Source: a bacterium | Lineage (GTDB): Bacteria > CLD3 > SB21 | Assembly: GCA_013360215.1 (NCBI GenBank) | Contig: JABWCP010000013.1 | Location: forward strand, 1-64,000 | Length of the DNA stretch: 64,000 nucleotides | Direction of reading: 5' to 3' | Part shown: positions 1 through 9,464 of the stretch, piece after piece | Layout of the letters: every line of letters begins with the position of its first letter | Numbering within the stretch: the first letter of the stretch is position 1 | Made by a program: the position numbers and the translations under genes | Notes under the pieces: model-generated | Told to the model about the DNA's origin: nothing | Seen by the model: the letters and a program-made list of their open reading frames with translations, nothing else | Databases searched by the model: none

Positions 1-1330
1 TGGATAAAATAAAGGGCGCTTTGGGATTGAGTACGGAAAACGCTTCATATATAGAGGTATTCAGTTTGTTTTGTTTTTGGAGTGAAGCGGTTTTGGAGGC
101 CGCGATCGGTTTGTAAAAACTATAGATGTCCAAATCCGGATCGTGCAGCGGACGAAATCCCGATTCCGATTCAATCCGGCGATGCAATTCCTGTGCGGCC
201 AGAAAATTTTCCGTCAAAAGTCGTCCGTAGCCTTCTTCGTGCAAAGGCATCATACGGTGCGTGAGCCAGCAGCCTGCCGCGACGGCACCCGGGCGCGAAC
301 CTTCCAGCGTAAACATGCCGATATTGGGTTTGTCTTTGATGTGGTAAGTGTACGGCGCTGTATTGAGTATCGCCGATCGCAAGGCTTCGTTTTTGTAGAT
401 CACCGCGCCGCATCCGTATCCCAAAGCACCCTGTTTGTGCGGATCGATCGTGATCGAGTCGGCATCTTTCATGGCCCGCAGACTGAGGTAAACTTCCGGT
501 TTGACGACCAGCGCGACATCCGCATAGGGCTTGATACGACCGGATGCATCTAAAATAATCGAACGCGAATATCCGCCGTAGGCCGCGTCAAGATGCAGGT
601 GAAACCCGTAACGTTTTCGGAGTTGCAAAATACCTTCGATATCATCCACCGCGCCGACACCCGTCGTGCCGATATTGGCGACCACCATCATGGTTTTCTT
701 TTTTTTCAGTACAGACTCAAGCACATCGAGGTCCATGCGAAATTTGGAATCGGTGGGAATTTCCACACCGTCCTGTATGGCAAGGATGGAGCAAATGCGT
801 TTCCATGAATAGTGTGCCATATGTGAAAAAAGTACGGCGCCTGGTTTTTTATGTTTTTGTGTATATACGTCGCGTACCGCCCACATGGCTTCGGTATTGG
901 CAAGCGAACCGCCGCTGCACAGATGGCCCCAACCTTTTTTGAAACCGCAGAGGTTGAGCAAATCCTGTACGCATTCCATTTCAAGTTCGGTCGTGATCGG
1001 CCCGCCTTCATAGGCATGGTTATTGGGATTGGTAAGTATGGCGGCAAGATAACCCAGAGTGGAACTGAGCGCCGGATCTTTGAGCATCTGGGCCGCATAA
1101 CGCGGCGAAAAATACGGTGGCTGGTGACTGAGGCGCTCCAAAAGTACATCCAGATGTTTTTGCAAGGTATTGTCTGAAGGAGTCGCCGAGCGATCAAACA
1201 CCTCCGGATCGTTCGTAAAAAACGTACGCCGCCACGCGGCATGCCAGTCGAGAATTTTGATCAGCGATTCTTGCAAGGCTTCGGCGTTTTCCGCCTTGGG
1301 CCCGAGAAAATTATCGTGCAGTATGGACAT
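1..1330 (-). CDS. Pyridoxal-dependent decarboxylase (group II), C-terminus beyond the window
   Basis: PLP enzyme of the group II amino-acid decarboxylase family (glutamate/aspartate/aromatic type). It removes the alpha-carboxyl group of an amino acid in the cytoplasm. About 443 residues are visible on the minus strand before the frame runs off the left edge, so it is partial. The PLP lysine sits in SITIDPHKQG (Lys299), the PLP-ring aspartate in HLDAAYGG (about 246-253), and the phosphate/aldimine region in CSGGSLANTEA (about 138-148). NPNNHAYEGGP (101-111) matches the family's substrate-side loop. The ATG at 1330 has GAGGGG upstream. It lies 48 bases after the FmdB gene on the same strand, so co-transcription is possible. 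The substrate cannot be told from sequence alone. Confidence 0.85.
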   Translation of the reverse strand, partial: MSILHDNFLGPKAENAEALQESLIKILDWHAAWRRTFFTNDPEVFDRSATPSDNTLQKHLDVLLERLSHQPPYFSPRYAAQMLKDPALSSTLGYLAAILTNPNNHAYEGGPITTELEMECVQDLLNLCGFKKGWGHLCSGGSLANTEAMWAVRDVYTQKHKKPGAVLFSHMAHYSWKRICSILAIQDGVEIPTDSKFRMDLDVLESVLKKKKTMMVVANIGTTGVGAVDDIEGILQLRKRYGFHLHLDAAYGGYSRSIILDASGRIKPYADVALVVKPEVYLSLRAMKDADSITIDPHKQGALGYGCGAVIYKNEALRSAILNTAPYTYHIKDKPNIGMFTLEGSRPGAVAAGCWLTHRMMPLHEEGYGRLLTENFLAAQELHRRIESESGFRPLHDPDLDIYSFYKPIAASKTASLQKQNKLNTSIYEAFSVLNPKAPFILS

Positions 1331-1378
1331 GAAAAACCCCTCAAGCACGTGAAAAAAAGAGAACTGTATTAAAACAAA

Positions 1379-1600
1379 CTAATTCATATGACATCCGCAA
1401 CCCGCGCCGCATCCGCCGCCCATCATGGGCATACTTTCGCCGGAGCTTTTGCAGTCGGCGGCAAAAACGGAAAGTTTGCGGTTGGCTTCATGGGCACGGC
1501 ATTTGGGACACTCGACTTCCGATGCGTCAAACGTGCTGGAATGGAAAAGTTCAGAAAAATCCGTACCGCATTTTTTGCAGGTAAATTCATAGATCGGCAT
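1379..1600 (-). CDS. FmdB-family zinc-ribbon protein
   Basis: A 73-residue protein beginning MPIYEFTCKKCG, the hallmark of the FmdB/CxxC_CxxC_SSSS family. Cys8/Cys11 and Cys32/Cys35 form one zinc ribbon. The family is often annotated as a putative regulator, but its biochemical role is not established. The tail is unusual: after a Ser/Met-rich linker it ends in a Gly-Cys-rich GGGCGAGCGCHMN with three more Cys and one His, possibly a second metal site (inference). AAGGAA precedes the ATG. It sits between the SIR2-TPR gene (38 bases upstream) and the decarboxylase (48 bases downstream), all on the minus strand. Confidence 0.8.
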   Translation of the reverse strand: MPIYEFTCKKCGTDFSELFHSSTFDASEVECPKCRAHEANRKLSVFAADCKSSGESMPMMGGGCGAGCGCHMN

Positions 1601-1638
1601 ACACGATATTCCTTAGATGATGTTAACAATGAATAATG

Positions 1639-3372
1639 TTAGGGTTTGTCGGGCAAAATATCAACGGGGGCATCTTCGGTGATGACTTTATCTAATTTTT
1701 CCAGTAACGCAACATGCGGATGCCCATATTCGTGCGCCAGCTCGATGTTGGGTTTCAGATTCCATCCGGGCGAGCGCACACCGGATCGGATCAGCTTTAA
1801 TATCTCATCATAACAAGCATCGCCATATTGATTGTAGAAATTGGCAAACCGGTAAAACCAAAGTTCGAGATAAATTTGTTTTTCATCATGTGTTGGGAAT
1901 AGGAACGCTTCATAAATTTTAGTTTCTGCGTTAGGAAATTCACGCTTCCAAATTAACAATTGAGCGAAATTTCCAAAAATGATTGGGTTTATTGTTCCAA
2001 GATTTATGGCTTTAGAATAACATATTGCGGCTTCGTTATCATTTTGTCGTATAGTGTGGAGGAATATACCGTAATTTCCATAATTATCAGGGTTTTCGGG
2101 ATCAAGCTCTATCGCCTTTTTGTAATATTTTTCAGCGGCTTTATAATCTTTTTTTATTCGATTTAGGAAATTAGCGTAATTACCATTGATGTAAAAATGA
2201 TTTTGGTTTTTGCTTAAAGCTTTTTTATAAAAATTTTCAGCTTTATTGTAATCCTTAAGAAAATCTGTTAAGAAAACTGCATAACAAGCATATAAATCTA
2301 TGCTATCAGGAAATTCGTTAAGACCTTTTTTGTATATATTGTCTTTTTTATTCAAGTCTTCCTCGGTCTGTACTTCAAGCTCGACGCTCCACCACGTTCG
2401 GGGTGATTTTTCGTTTGCAAGCTCTATCGCTCTTGCAGTTTCGGAGGCAGGATTTTCTTTGTTGAGCTTTTCGATTTGTTCGCGGTATTTTTTTACGCGT
2501 TGTTCGGCTACATTTAAGATTTCTTGATCCTTTAATGGATATTCCATTTCTTCATTCAGGGCGATCATCATTTCATCAAAACCATCAATGGGAATAAGAA
2601 AACCTTTTTGATTGGTTAGCAATTTTTGTATGCGTTCGTTAGGTTTACCATCTGCATTCCTGTAACACCAAAACATACCATTGGAGAGGGTTTCGAGTTT
2701 CTCAAGATATTCCATCAGGCTACCGTCATTACCTCCATAGCCGATAAAAACCGGTGTATAGTAGCGGAATATCTGCGTCAGAGCATCAATCCAGCCTTTG
2801 GCCAATTGCGACGTTTCATCTGAATTACTTTTGGGGGCGAATAATAAATCACGGTGTATTTTGGCGATCACCGGGCGGTTGCTAGTGATGTTGATAAAAC
2901 TCGCAAGAGACTCATGCCCGCATACTAGGGGCTTTCGCCGCGTGTAGATAAACAAGGCATCTTCTGTCATGCTGTCAAAGTTGGTTGTAATAACCACGTT
3001 GTGAAACGGATCCGTCAAAAGCTGTGCTAATACGGAATAACCGATACTCGGCTCTTTGCCATCCATGATTTGCACAAGCTGTGCAAACCCTTCTTCGGGA
3101 TTAAGTTTAAAGCGTTTATCGTAGATAGCGGAGTAGTGGATCGCAGGATTTTGTTCATCGATATTTTTTTCGTTTTTCCACTGATCGTATTGCGAGCGAT
3201 ATAGATTTTTTATCCCATCCAACCAAATCTTGGCAAGTTCTCCGCCGGTAGGGATACCGGATTGTTTGGAGGCTCCGGCACCGAGAATAAAACAATACTT
3301 CCGCACAGACACCCGATCACGATGAAACTGTTTGATAAATGTCTGGAGTTCTATTTCTTCTGGTTGATCCAT
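1639..3372 (-). CDS. SIR2-like domain protein with C-terminal TPR repeats (candidate NAD-consuming defence effector)
   Basis: A 577-residue protein. Residues about 25-270 form a SIR2-like NAD-binding domain: FILGAGASKQSGIP (28-41), TTNFDSMTEDAL (129-140, with the Asn/Asp pair), KIHRD (171-175, with the candidate catalytic His173) and FIGYGGND (209-216). Residues about 325-495 are TPR-like helical repeats (for example KAAEKYYKKAIELDPENPDN). Bacterial SIR2-like domains of this divergent type, joined to sensor modules, are known from antiphage proteins (ThsA, DSR) where they deplete NAD. They differ from deacetylase sirtuins, and no zinc-ribbon Cys quartet is seen here. The usual Gly after the catalytic His is Arg. 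The TPR part is AT-rich compared with its neighbours. It stands alone, divergent from lpdA. The defence role is inference. Confidence 0.75.
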   Translation of the reverse strand: MDQPEEIELQTFIKQFHRDRVSVRKYCFILGAGASKQSGIPTGGELAKIWLDGIKNLYRSQYDQWKNEKNIDEQNPAIHYSAIYDKRFKLNPEEGFAQLVQIMDGKEPSIGYSVLAQLLTDPFHNVVITTNFDSMTEDALFIYTRRKPLVCGHESLASFINITSNRPVIAKIHRDLLFAPKSNSDETSQLAKGWIDALTQIFRYYTPVFIGYGGNDGSLMEYLEKLETLSNGMFWCYRNADGKPNERIQKLLTNQKGFLIPIDGFDEMMIALNEEMEYPLKDQEILNVAEQRVKKYREQIEKLNKENPASETARAIELANEKSPRTWWSVELEVQTEEDLNKKDNIYKKGLNEFPDSIDLYACYAVFLTDFLKDYNKAENFYKKALSKNQNHFYINGNYANFLNRIKKDYKAAEKYYKKAIELDPENPDNYGNYGIFLHTIRQNDNEAAICYSKAINLGTINPIIFGNFAQLLIWKREFPNAETKIYEAFLFPTHDEKQIYLELWFYRFANFYNQYGDACYDEILKLIRSGVRSPGWNLKPNIELAHEYGHPHVALLEKLDKVITEDAPVDILPDKP

Positions 3373-3491
3373 AGAGAGTATTTGTATTCAATTCCCTTAT
3401 TGATTCTTTAAACCGTTTTTTTTAGTTTGCAGGGCTTAAAGAAATTATAAATCAATCTAAAATAAAATGTTATCTCAATCAAGAGGATCGA

Positions 3492-4892
3492 ATGGAGACC
3501 AAAAATTTTGATGTAGTGGTATTGGGCGGAGGCCCCGGCGGTTATGTGGCAGCGATCAAAGCGGCACAACTCGGTTTCAAAACAGCGGTTGTCGAACGTG
3601 AAAAAATCGGCGGCGTCTGCGTTAATATCGGTTGTATCCCGACGAAAGCATTGCTGAAAAATGCCGAGATGTATGAACACATGAAACATGCCACTGAATG
3701 GGGTTATTCCTTTGACAACCTCAAGTATGACTACAAAGCCATCATCAAACGCAGTCGCGATGTGGCTGATGCCAATTCCAAAGGCGGCGATTTTTTGATG
3801 AAAAAAAATAAAATCGAAGTCATCAAAGGAACCGGCAAATTTCTTGATAAAAGTACACTCAGTGTGGCCGATGCGACCGGTAAAGAAATTGTTCAGGTCA
3901 AAGGTAAACATATCATCATTGCCACCGGTGCCCGCGCACGTATGCTGCCCAATCTGAAAGCCGACGGCAAACGCATTCTGACCAGCACGGAAGCGATGAC
4001 CAATACCGAACAGCCGAAGTCCATCGTTATCATCGGCGCCGGCGCGATCGGTATTGAGTTTGCCTATTTCTTCAATACCTTCGGCACGAAAGTAACTGTC
4101 GTAGAAATGATGCCGACGATTTTGCCCGTTGAAGATGAAGAAGTCTCCAACACGCTGCTCAAAGTGCTCCAGAAAAAAGGCATGGATATTCACACCGATA
4201 CCAAAGTCGAAAAAGTGGATGTCGGCGCCAATAATGTTACCGTAACCGTTTCCAGTAAAGGTAAAACACAGACGATCACGGCTGATCAATGCCTCGTCGC
4301 CATCGGCGTGCAGGGCAATACGGAAAATATAGGCCTTGAAAAAATCGGTGTTACCGTCGAAAAAGGTTGGATCAAAGTGGACGAGTATTACCGCACCAAT
4401 GTACAGGGTGTTTATGCGATCGGCGATATCATCGGCGCACCGTGGCTCGCTCACGTGGCCTCCCATGAAGGTATCGTCTGCGTCGAAAAAATTGCTGGAA
4501 AAGATACCCACCCGATTGATTATTCATCCATTCCCGGATGTACCTATTGCCAGCCGCAAGTCGGCAGCATCGGTCTGACGGAGAAAAAGGCGCGTGAAAA
4601 AGGGTATGATATCAAGGTCGGTAAATTTCCTTTTTCCGCCAGCGGCAAAGCCCGTGCGATCGGCGAACGTGACGGTTTCGTAAAAGTGATTTTTGATGCG
4701 AAGTACGGCGAATTGCTCGGCGCACATATCTTAGGTTCCGAAGCGACGGAAATGATCGCCGAATACGGCATCGCGAAGTCTTTGGAGTCCACATATAAAG
4801 AAATAGGCAATACGATTCACGCCCATCCGACGTTGTCTGAAGCGATGATGGAAGCGGCGCTGGATGCGTACAAAGAAGCCGTTCATATTTGA
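3492..4892 (+). CDS. lpdA: Dihydrolipoyl dehydrogenase (E3)
   Basis: FAD enzyme that re-oxidises dihydrolipoyl groups of 2-oxoacid dehydrogenase and glycine-cleavage complexes with NAD+, in the cytoplasm. It has 466 residues, the normal family length. The FAD fingerprint GGGPGGYVAA is at 12-21. The redox disulfide is Cys43/Cys48 in GGVCVNIGCIPTKALL. The NAD Rossmann motif IIGAGAIGIEFAY follows near 180, and the catalytic His445/Glu450 pair lies in HAHPTLSEA at the C-terminus. AGAGGA precedes the ATG. It is divergent from the SIR2 gene, with 119 bases between them. A strong hairpin terminator follows at 4916-4949, so it is probably monocistronic. The window also carries lipA and lipB, which supply its lipoyl substrate. 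Confidence 0.95.
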   Translation: METKNFDVVVLGGGPGGYVAAIKAAQLGFKTAVVEREKIGGVCVNIGCIPTKALLKNAEMYEHMKHATEWGYSFDNLKYDYKAIIKRSRDVADANSKGGDFLMKKNKIEVIKGTGKFLDKSTLSVADATGKEIVQVKGKHIIIATGARARMLPNLKADGKRILTSTEAMTNTEQPKSIVIIGAGAIGIEFAYFFNTFGTKVTVVEMMPTILPVEDEEVSNTLLKVLQKKGMDIHTDTKVEKVDVGANNVTVTVSSKGKTQTITADQCLVAIGVQGNTENIGLEKIGVTVEKGWIKVDEYYRTNVQGVYAIGDIIGAPWLAHVASHEGIVCVEKIAGKDTHPIDYSSIPGCTYCQPQVGSIGLTEKKAREKGYDIKVGKFPFSASGKARAIGERDGFVKVIFDAKYGELLGAHILGSEATEMIAEYGIAKSLESTYKEIGNTIHAHPTLSEAMMEAALDAYKEAVHI

Positions 4893-4915
4893 TTTTTTTA
4901 CAATGAAGCTGAGAG

Positions 4916-4949
4916 CAACCGGAATGCGTTGATTCCGGTTGTTTTTTTT
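4916..4949 (+). terminator. Rho-independent terminator of lpdA
   Basis: Perfect 9-bp stem CAACCGGAA/TTCCGGTTG (4916-4924 and 4933-4941) with loop TGCGTTGA, followed by eight T (4942-4949). It lies 24 bases after the lpdA stop. An upstream extension of the engB frame would start inside it, which argues against that start. Confidence 0.9.
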
Positions 4950-4988
4950 AGGGCAGATGGGTATACTACCGAAGCCCGACAGGAATGC

Positions 4989-5570
4989 ATGATCATTAAG
5001 TCCGTCGAATTCATAGCCAGCGTCTATAAACCGGAACAGGTACCCAAACCGCAGTTGCCGGAAATAGCATTTTTCGGGCGCTCTAATGTGGGCAAATCTA
5101 CCTTGCTCAATACGTTAACCGGCAAAAAAATGGCGCGCGTGAGTTCCACGCCCGGTAAGACGCAGTGCCTGAATTATTATAAAATAAATGATACGTTTTA
5201 TCTGATTGATGCGCCGGGTTATGGCTATGCCAAAGTCGAGCGGAAACTTAGAGAAGCCTGGCAACGTAATCTAGGCGCGTGGCTCACGGAAAACGACCGT
5301 ATCTGTCTGGCAGTACTTATCATTGATGCGCGTATCGAACCGCAGGCGTCGGATCTTCAGATGGCGGAATTCCTCAATTATTATCAAGTCCCGACTTTGA
5401 TCGCCGCCAATAAAGCCGATAAATTGAAAAACAGTGAGCGAAAACCGATACTCAAATCGCTCAACGAAGCCTACGGCACTTGGGAATGGCCGATTGATTT
5501 TACGTCCGGCGAAACCGGAGAAGGCAAAGTAGCTGTTTTGAAAACCATGGATTCGGCATTAACGCATTAA
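4989..5570 (+). CDS. engB: Ribosome-biogenesis GTPase YsxC/EngB
   Basis: TrmE-Era-EngA family GTPase needed for assembly of the large ribosomal subunit. With the start at 4989 it has 193 residues, the usual size. G1 is GRSNVGKST (30-38), G2 is STPGKTQ (53-59), G3 is DAPGYGY (74-80) and G4 is NKAD (141-144). The frame is open upstream to 4929, but that region lies in the lpdA terminator. The ATG at 4989 (MIIKSVEF) has GACAGG at the right distance and matches the family N-terminus. A short hairpin (5588-5606) lies between its stop and the next gene. Confidence 0.93.
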   Translation: MIIKSVEFIASVYKPEQVPKPQLPEIAFFGRSNVGKSTLLNTLTGKKMARVSSTPGKTQCLNYYKINDTFYLIDAPGYGYAKVERKLREAWQRNLGAWLTENDRICLAVLIIDARIEPQASDLQMAEFLNYYQVPTLIAANKADKLKNSERKPILKSLNEAYGTWEWPIDFTSGETGEGKVAVLKTMDSALTH

Positions 5571-5587
5571 ACGAAATTATATTAACC

Positions 5588-5606
5588 CCGGTCTAAGTCA
5601 GACCGG
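5588..5606 (+). terminator. Intergenic hairpin, possible weak terminator
   Basis: Perfect 7-bp stem CCGGTCT/AGACCGG (5588-5594 and 5600-5606) with loop AAGTC, between engB and the GWxTD gene. No T-run follows, so it may be an attenuator or RNA-stability hairpin rather than a full terminator. Confidence 0.4.
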
Positions 5607-5627
5607 ATCATTGTGTAAGGAGTTGGC

Positions 5628-7040
5628 ATGAAACATCGTATTCTCATCGTGTGTTGTGTGATGCTGTGGGCGAGCATGACGCAAGTTAATGCGCAAAAAG
5701 GTTCCGGCAATCAGAGTTCGGGGCGGTTGTCGTTTTATGTGGATTATGCGGCATTTAAAATGTTCAATCAAAAAAACGTTACTTACACGCAGTTGTATTT
5801 TTATATGTCCCGCAATCAGTTCAATTTTGTGAAAAAAGATACATCGTACTCGGCGGCATATACGGTGAGTTTGGAGTTTACCGATCTCAACGACAGTAAA
5901 AATGTTGTTCAAAACACATGGACAACCGTAATGGATGATCGCATTGCGGAAGCCGATACCGGCAAAGAAGTACCTTTGTTGTTTGAATATCCTTTATTGC
6001 TGAAGCCGTCAAAATATATTCTCAAAGCTACGATACAGGATAAAAATGATGCGTCGCGGAGCGGAAGCTATACCGAATCCATAGAGGTATATGATTTTGA
6101 TAGAAGTGAATTGATGATCAGCCAGATTCAGTTTGCGACACAAGCGCTCAAAGGCGGGAACAGCGGTGAAATGTTTGTAAAAAACGGATATACGGTTTAT
6201 CCCAATCCGACACGTTTTTACGGTTCCAATCTGCCTCGGTTATCTTTTTATTCGGAAGTGTACAATCTGAAACACACGCCGGATGATGCGATGACAAACA
6301 CGTATACGGCAGAATTTATCGTAACGGACGAAAACGGAAGCATCATCAAAGAGTACCCATCCAGACAGATCAATAAAGCCGGTGAAACATCCTTGCTTAT
6401 GCATAATGTGAATGTTATTTCGCTGCCAAGCGGTCGTTATGTTTTTATGGTACGCATTACGGACAATGCCAGTAAATCCGTCGCTATAAGCAAAAAATTA
6501 TTTGTGGTCTATCGCGAAGGTGAATCCATTTATGAAACTCAGGCGGACGATTCATTTTTCAAAGACTTGGACGAAGCCGGAGCCATCCGTGCAGGAAATA
6601 TCGTTTCGCTCATCGGTCGCGAAGATGAAAAAAAGATTTTTTCACAATTGGAATTTGAAGGTAAAAAGAAGTTTTTAGATCGTTTTTGGAAAGATCGCGA
6701 CCCTTCACCGGGTACCAAATCCAACGAAAAGCTGATGGATTATTACAAACGGTATGAAGAAGCTAATATGAAGTTTACAACGCCCAATGTGCAGGGATGG
6801 AAAACGGATATGGGGCGTGTCATGGTCGTGTATGGTATGCCCGCTCAAATCGAAAAACATGAATTTGAATCGGATATGAAGCCGTATCAAATTTGGTATT
6901 TTCTTCAATTAAAAGATCAACCGGCGCAGACTATTTTTGTATTTGCAGATATGGAAGATTCGGGGGTTTTGAGGTTAATACACTCGAATGCACGTGGCGA
7001 AATCGCCACAGCCAATTGGCAAACAATGATAAAAAAATAA
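5628..7040 (+). CDS. GWxTD-domain exported protein (paralogue 1)
   Basis: A 470-residue exported protein with a cleavable signal peptide (MKHRILIVCCVMLWASM, cleavage probably after VNA). The name-giving motif GWKTDMGRVMVVYGMP lies at 390-405, followed by a conserved tail with KPYQIWYFLQ. The domain is known from FCB-group genomes, and its function is not established. The N-terminal 350 residues are beta-rich, and a charged segment (FWKDRDPSPGTKSNE) precedes GWxTD. A second paralogue at 14983-16323 shares the same layout, including FWRAKDPTPGTERNE. AAGGAG precedes the ATG at 5628. The asnS gene starts 38 bases downstream, so the two may be co-transcribed. Confidence 0.82.
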   Translation: MKHRILIVCCVMLWASMTQVNAQKGSGNQSSGRLSFYVDYAAFKMFNQKNVTYTQLYFYMSRNQFNFVKKDTSYSAAYTVSLEFTDLNDSKNVVQNTWTTVMDDRIAEADTGKEVPLLFEYPLLLKPSKYILKATIQDKNDASRSGSYTESIEVYDFDRSELMISQIQFATQALKGGNSGEMFVKNGYTVYPNPTRFYGSNLPRLSFYSEVYNLKHTPDDAMTNTYTAEFIVTDENGSIIKEYPSRQINKAGETSLLMHNVNVISLPSGRYVFMVRITDNASKSVAISKKLFVVYREGESIYETQADDSFFKDLDEAGAIRAGNIVSLIGREDEKKIFSQLEFEGKKKFLDRFWKDRDPSPGTKSNEKLMDYYKRYEEANMKFTTPNVQGWKTDMGRVMVVYGMPAQIEKHEFESDMKPYQIWYFLQLKDQPAQTIFVFADMEDSGVLRLIHSNARGEIATANWQTMIKK

Positions 7041-7078
7041 TTTAATTCATTTTTTAATATCTGATGAGAGAATGTGTT

Positions 7079-8383
7079 ATGCGTTCGCGTGTTTATATCG
7101 AAGATGTTTTTAAAGGTAAGTTTTCAGATGGTGAAGAAGTCACCATCAAAGGGTGGTTATATAACAAACGCTCCAGCGGCAAGTTGAATTTTTTGCTTGT
7201 GCGTGACGGAACCAATACGATACAGGCTACCGTGTATAAGCCTGGCGTTACCCCTGAATCGTGGGAGGCTGCGGATAGCGCTTCACAGGAATCAAGTTTG
7301 TCGGTTAAGGGGAAAGTGAAAAAAGATGAGCGCGCGCCCGGCGGATACGAATTGCAAGTGACCGAGGTGGTTTTATTGGGTTATGCCAAGGATTACCCGA
7401 TAAGCCCCAAAGAGCACGGAATTGATTTTCTGATGGATCACCGGCATTTGTGGTTGCGTTCTAAACAGCAGCATGCCGTCCTTCGCATTCGCCATACGAT
7501 TATCAAAGCCATTCGCGATTTTTTTGATGGTCGTGGTTTTACACTAGTAGATACGCCGATTTTCACTCCGGCGGCATGTGAAGGCACTTCGACTTTGTTT
7601 GAAACGGATTACTTCGATACCAAAGCATATTTGACGCAGAGCGGTCAGCTTTATGCAGAGGCCGGCGCTATGGCATTCGGAAAGGTGTATTGCTTCGGAC
7701 CGACATTTCGTGCAGAAAAGTCCAAAACACGCCGACACTTAACCGAATTTTGGATGGTGGAACCGGAAGTCGCGTTTAATGATCTGTATGACAACATGGA
7801 ATTGGCGGAGGATTTCCTAGAGTATATCGTACAAACTGTATTAAAAGATCGTATGGAGGAATTAAAAACTCTCGAACGCGATATCACGAAATTGGAATGT
7901 GTAAAGGCGCCGTTTCCGCGTGTGCATTATGACGAGGCTGTAAAAATACTGAAAGAAGCGAACCAACCATTTGAATACGGTAATGATTTTGGTGCGCCGG
8001 ACGAAGCGATCATTTCAGCAAAATATGATCGTCCCGTGATCGTGCATCATTATCCGTCGGCCGTAAAAGCATTTTACATGAAACGCGATCCCAATGAACC
8101 GGATAAAGCCTTAGCTATGGATATTCTGGCGCCAGAAGGATACGGCGAAATCGTCGGTGGCAGTCAACGTGAAGATGATTATGAAGCGCTATTGTCACGC
8201 ATTCAGGAACATAAGCTGCCGGTCGAAGCTTTTGATTGGTATTTGGATCTTCGGAAATATGGAACGGTTCCCCATGCTGGTTTTGGGCTTGGAGTTGAGC
8301 GCACGGTAACATGGATTTGCGGCATCCAGCATCTGCGTGAAACGATACCATTCCCACGCATGATTCATCGTTTGAAACCATAA
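7079..8383 (+). CDS. asnS: Asparaginyl-tRNA synthetase
   Basis: Class IIb aminoacyl-tRNA synthetase that charges tRNA-Asn. The N-terminal OB-fold anticodon-binding domain ([19 protein letters not shown]) is followed by the class II core with motif 2 ([15 protein letters not shown]) and motif 3 ([13 protein letters not shown]). The PFPR near the C-terminus is typical of AsnRS. The frame also offers an ATG at 7064, but the ATG at 7079 ([10 protein letters not shown]) has GAGAGA upstream and fits the family N-terminus, giving 434 residues. It sits between the GWxTD gene and a PD40 lipoprotein gene with only short gaps. Confidence 0.94.
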   Translation: MRSRVYIEDVFKGKFSDGEEVTIKGWLYNKRSSGKLNFLLVRDGTNTIQATVYKPGVTPESWEAADSASQESSLSVKGKVKKDERAPGGYELQVTEVVLLGYAKDYPISPKEHGIDFLMDHRHLWLRSKQQHAVLRIRHTIIKAIRDFFDGRGFTLVDTPIFTPAACEGTSTLFETDYFDTKAYLTQSGQLYAEAGAMAFGKVYCFGPTFRAEKSKTRRHLTEFWMVEPEVAFNDLYDNMELAEDFLEYIVQTVLKDRMEELKTLERDITKLECVKAPFPRVHYDEAVKILKEANQPFEYGNDFGAPDEAIISAKYDRPVIVHHYPSAVKAFYMKRDPNEPDKALAMDILAPEGYGEIVGGSQREDDYEALLSRIQEHKLPVEAFDWYLDLRKYGTVPHAGFGLGVERTVTWICGIQHLRETIPFPRMIHRLKP

Positions 8384-8403
8384 AAAAGTCAAAAGGAATA
8401 CAT

Positions 8404-9402
8404 ATGAAAAAATCTATCGTTTCGGTCTTATTGGCGGGACTGTTGGTGCTTAATGGATGTGATAAGAAAGATGATTATTTTGCACGTTTTGCGGACTTGA
8501 CAAAAGTTCATCCTGATCTTCTTTTCGTTTCGGAGTCTCCCGGTTCGCAGCATATTTATGCTGTTCATGATACGGCCAGAGGAGATGTATTGGATGTGAG
8601 TTATAACGATTTTGAACTTGATCCTACTTGGGAAAAATCAGGGCGGGTTTTTGCATATACCAATATTCACCTTTTTAATAGCTCAACAGGTCAACCAGCG
8701 CACTCTAATATTTATATACGGCATATGGATAGTTCATCCATAACACCGATCACCTATAGTAAATATTATCAGGACACGAATCGCGTAATCAAAGGGTTGA
8801 CTTTAAATTTACGCCCTGACTGGTCTCTCAATACGTCGGAGGTTGTTTTTTTATCAAATCGTGATTCCTTATTTAATATTTATAAAACGACGATTTCAGA
8901 TACGTTATACGGCGATACGTTACCTACGAAATTGACAGAAATAGATGATAAAATAAATATTTTTTGTCACCCCTCATGGTCACCCGACGGATCTAAAATA
9001 GTCTATACATCGTCCAAAACGGGGAATGAAGAAATCTGGATCATGAATGCAGATGGTACAGGAAAAACACAGTTAACGGATTTAAATGCTTCCATCGCGG
9101 CTCGTCCGCGTTTTTCACCGTCCGGAGATAAAATTGCATTTTACAGTTCGTATTTAAAAGACGGCAACGACAGTCTGAATATTTTCACAATGAATCCGAA
9201 TGGTACGGGTATACAAAAAGTTACCCAATCAGGGAACAATATTGATCCGGCATGGACTCCGGACGGTAACCGGATTGTGTATTCAAAACGTACATCAACT
9301 CGCGGTTATATTTATCTTATTAACCGGGATGGCACGGAGGAGAAAAAAATGATTTCCAAAGACAGCCGAGCTTATTATCCGATTTGGAGACCGGCCCATT
9401 AA
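8404..9402 (+). CDS. Lipoprotein with TolB-like PD40 beta-propeller repeats
   Basis: A 332-residue protein with a lipoprotein signal (MKKSIVSVLLAGLLVLNGC, lipid Cys19), so it is envelope-anchored. At least three or four PD40/WD40-like blades are visible: RPDWSLNTSEVVFLSNRD, HPSWSPDGSKIVYTSS followed by IWIMNADGTGKTQLTD, PRFSPSGDKIAFYSS, and PAWTPDGNRIVYSKR. TolB-like propellers usually bind proteins or sugars in the periplasm, and the partner here is unknown. AAAAGGA precedes the ATG. It lies 20 bases after asnS and is followed by a strong terminator, so it is the last gene of this plus-strand run. Confidence 0.85.
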   Translation: MKKSIVSVLLAGLLVLNGCDKKDDYFARFADLTKVHPDLLFVSESPGSQHIYAVHDTARGDVLDVSYNDFELDPTWEKSGRVFAYTNIHLFNSSTGQPAHSNIYIRHMDSSSITPITYSKYYQDTNRVIKGLTLNLRPDWSLNTSEVVFLSNRDSLFNIYKTTISDTLYGDTLPTKLTEIDDKINIFCHPSWSPDGSKIVYTSSKTGNEEIWIMNADGTGKTQLTDLNASIAARPRFSPSGDKIAFYSSYLKDGNDSLNIFTMNPNGTGIQKVTQSGNNIDPAWTPDGNRIVYSKRTSTRGYIYLINRDGTEEKKMISKDSRAYYPIWRPAH

Positions 9403-9424
9403 TCAATATTATAAGTGATTAAGA

Positions 9425-9454
9425 AAAACCTTCAGATAATTCTGAAGGTTTTTT
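9425..9454 (+). terminator. Rho-independent terminator after the PD40 lipoprotein gene
   Basis: Perfect 12-bp stem AAAACCTTCAGA/TCTGAAGGTTTT (9425-9436 and 9441-9452) with loop TAAT. The T-run at the right arm forms the tail. It ends just before the next ORF begins. Confidence 0.9.
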
Positions 9455-9464
9455 CGTGTTAACT

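Noticed and set aside
1639-3372. Classical sirtuin deacetylase
   Set aside because: No zinc-ribbon Cys quartet and the motif order fits the divergent SIR2-like group.
3408-4511. 367-residue open frame opposite lpdA
   Set aside because: Shadow of a strongly conserved gene on the plus strand; amino-acid content is biased to Phe/Asp/His and matches no family.
4929-4988. Upstream extension of the engB frame
   Set aside because: Begins inside the lpdA terminator and lacks a ribosome-binding site; ATG at 4989 fits the family.
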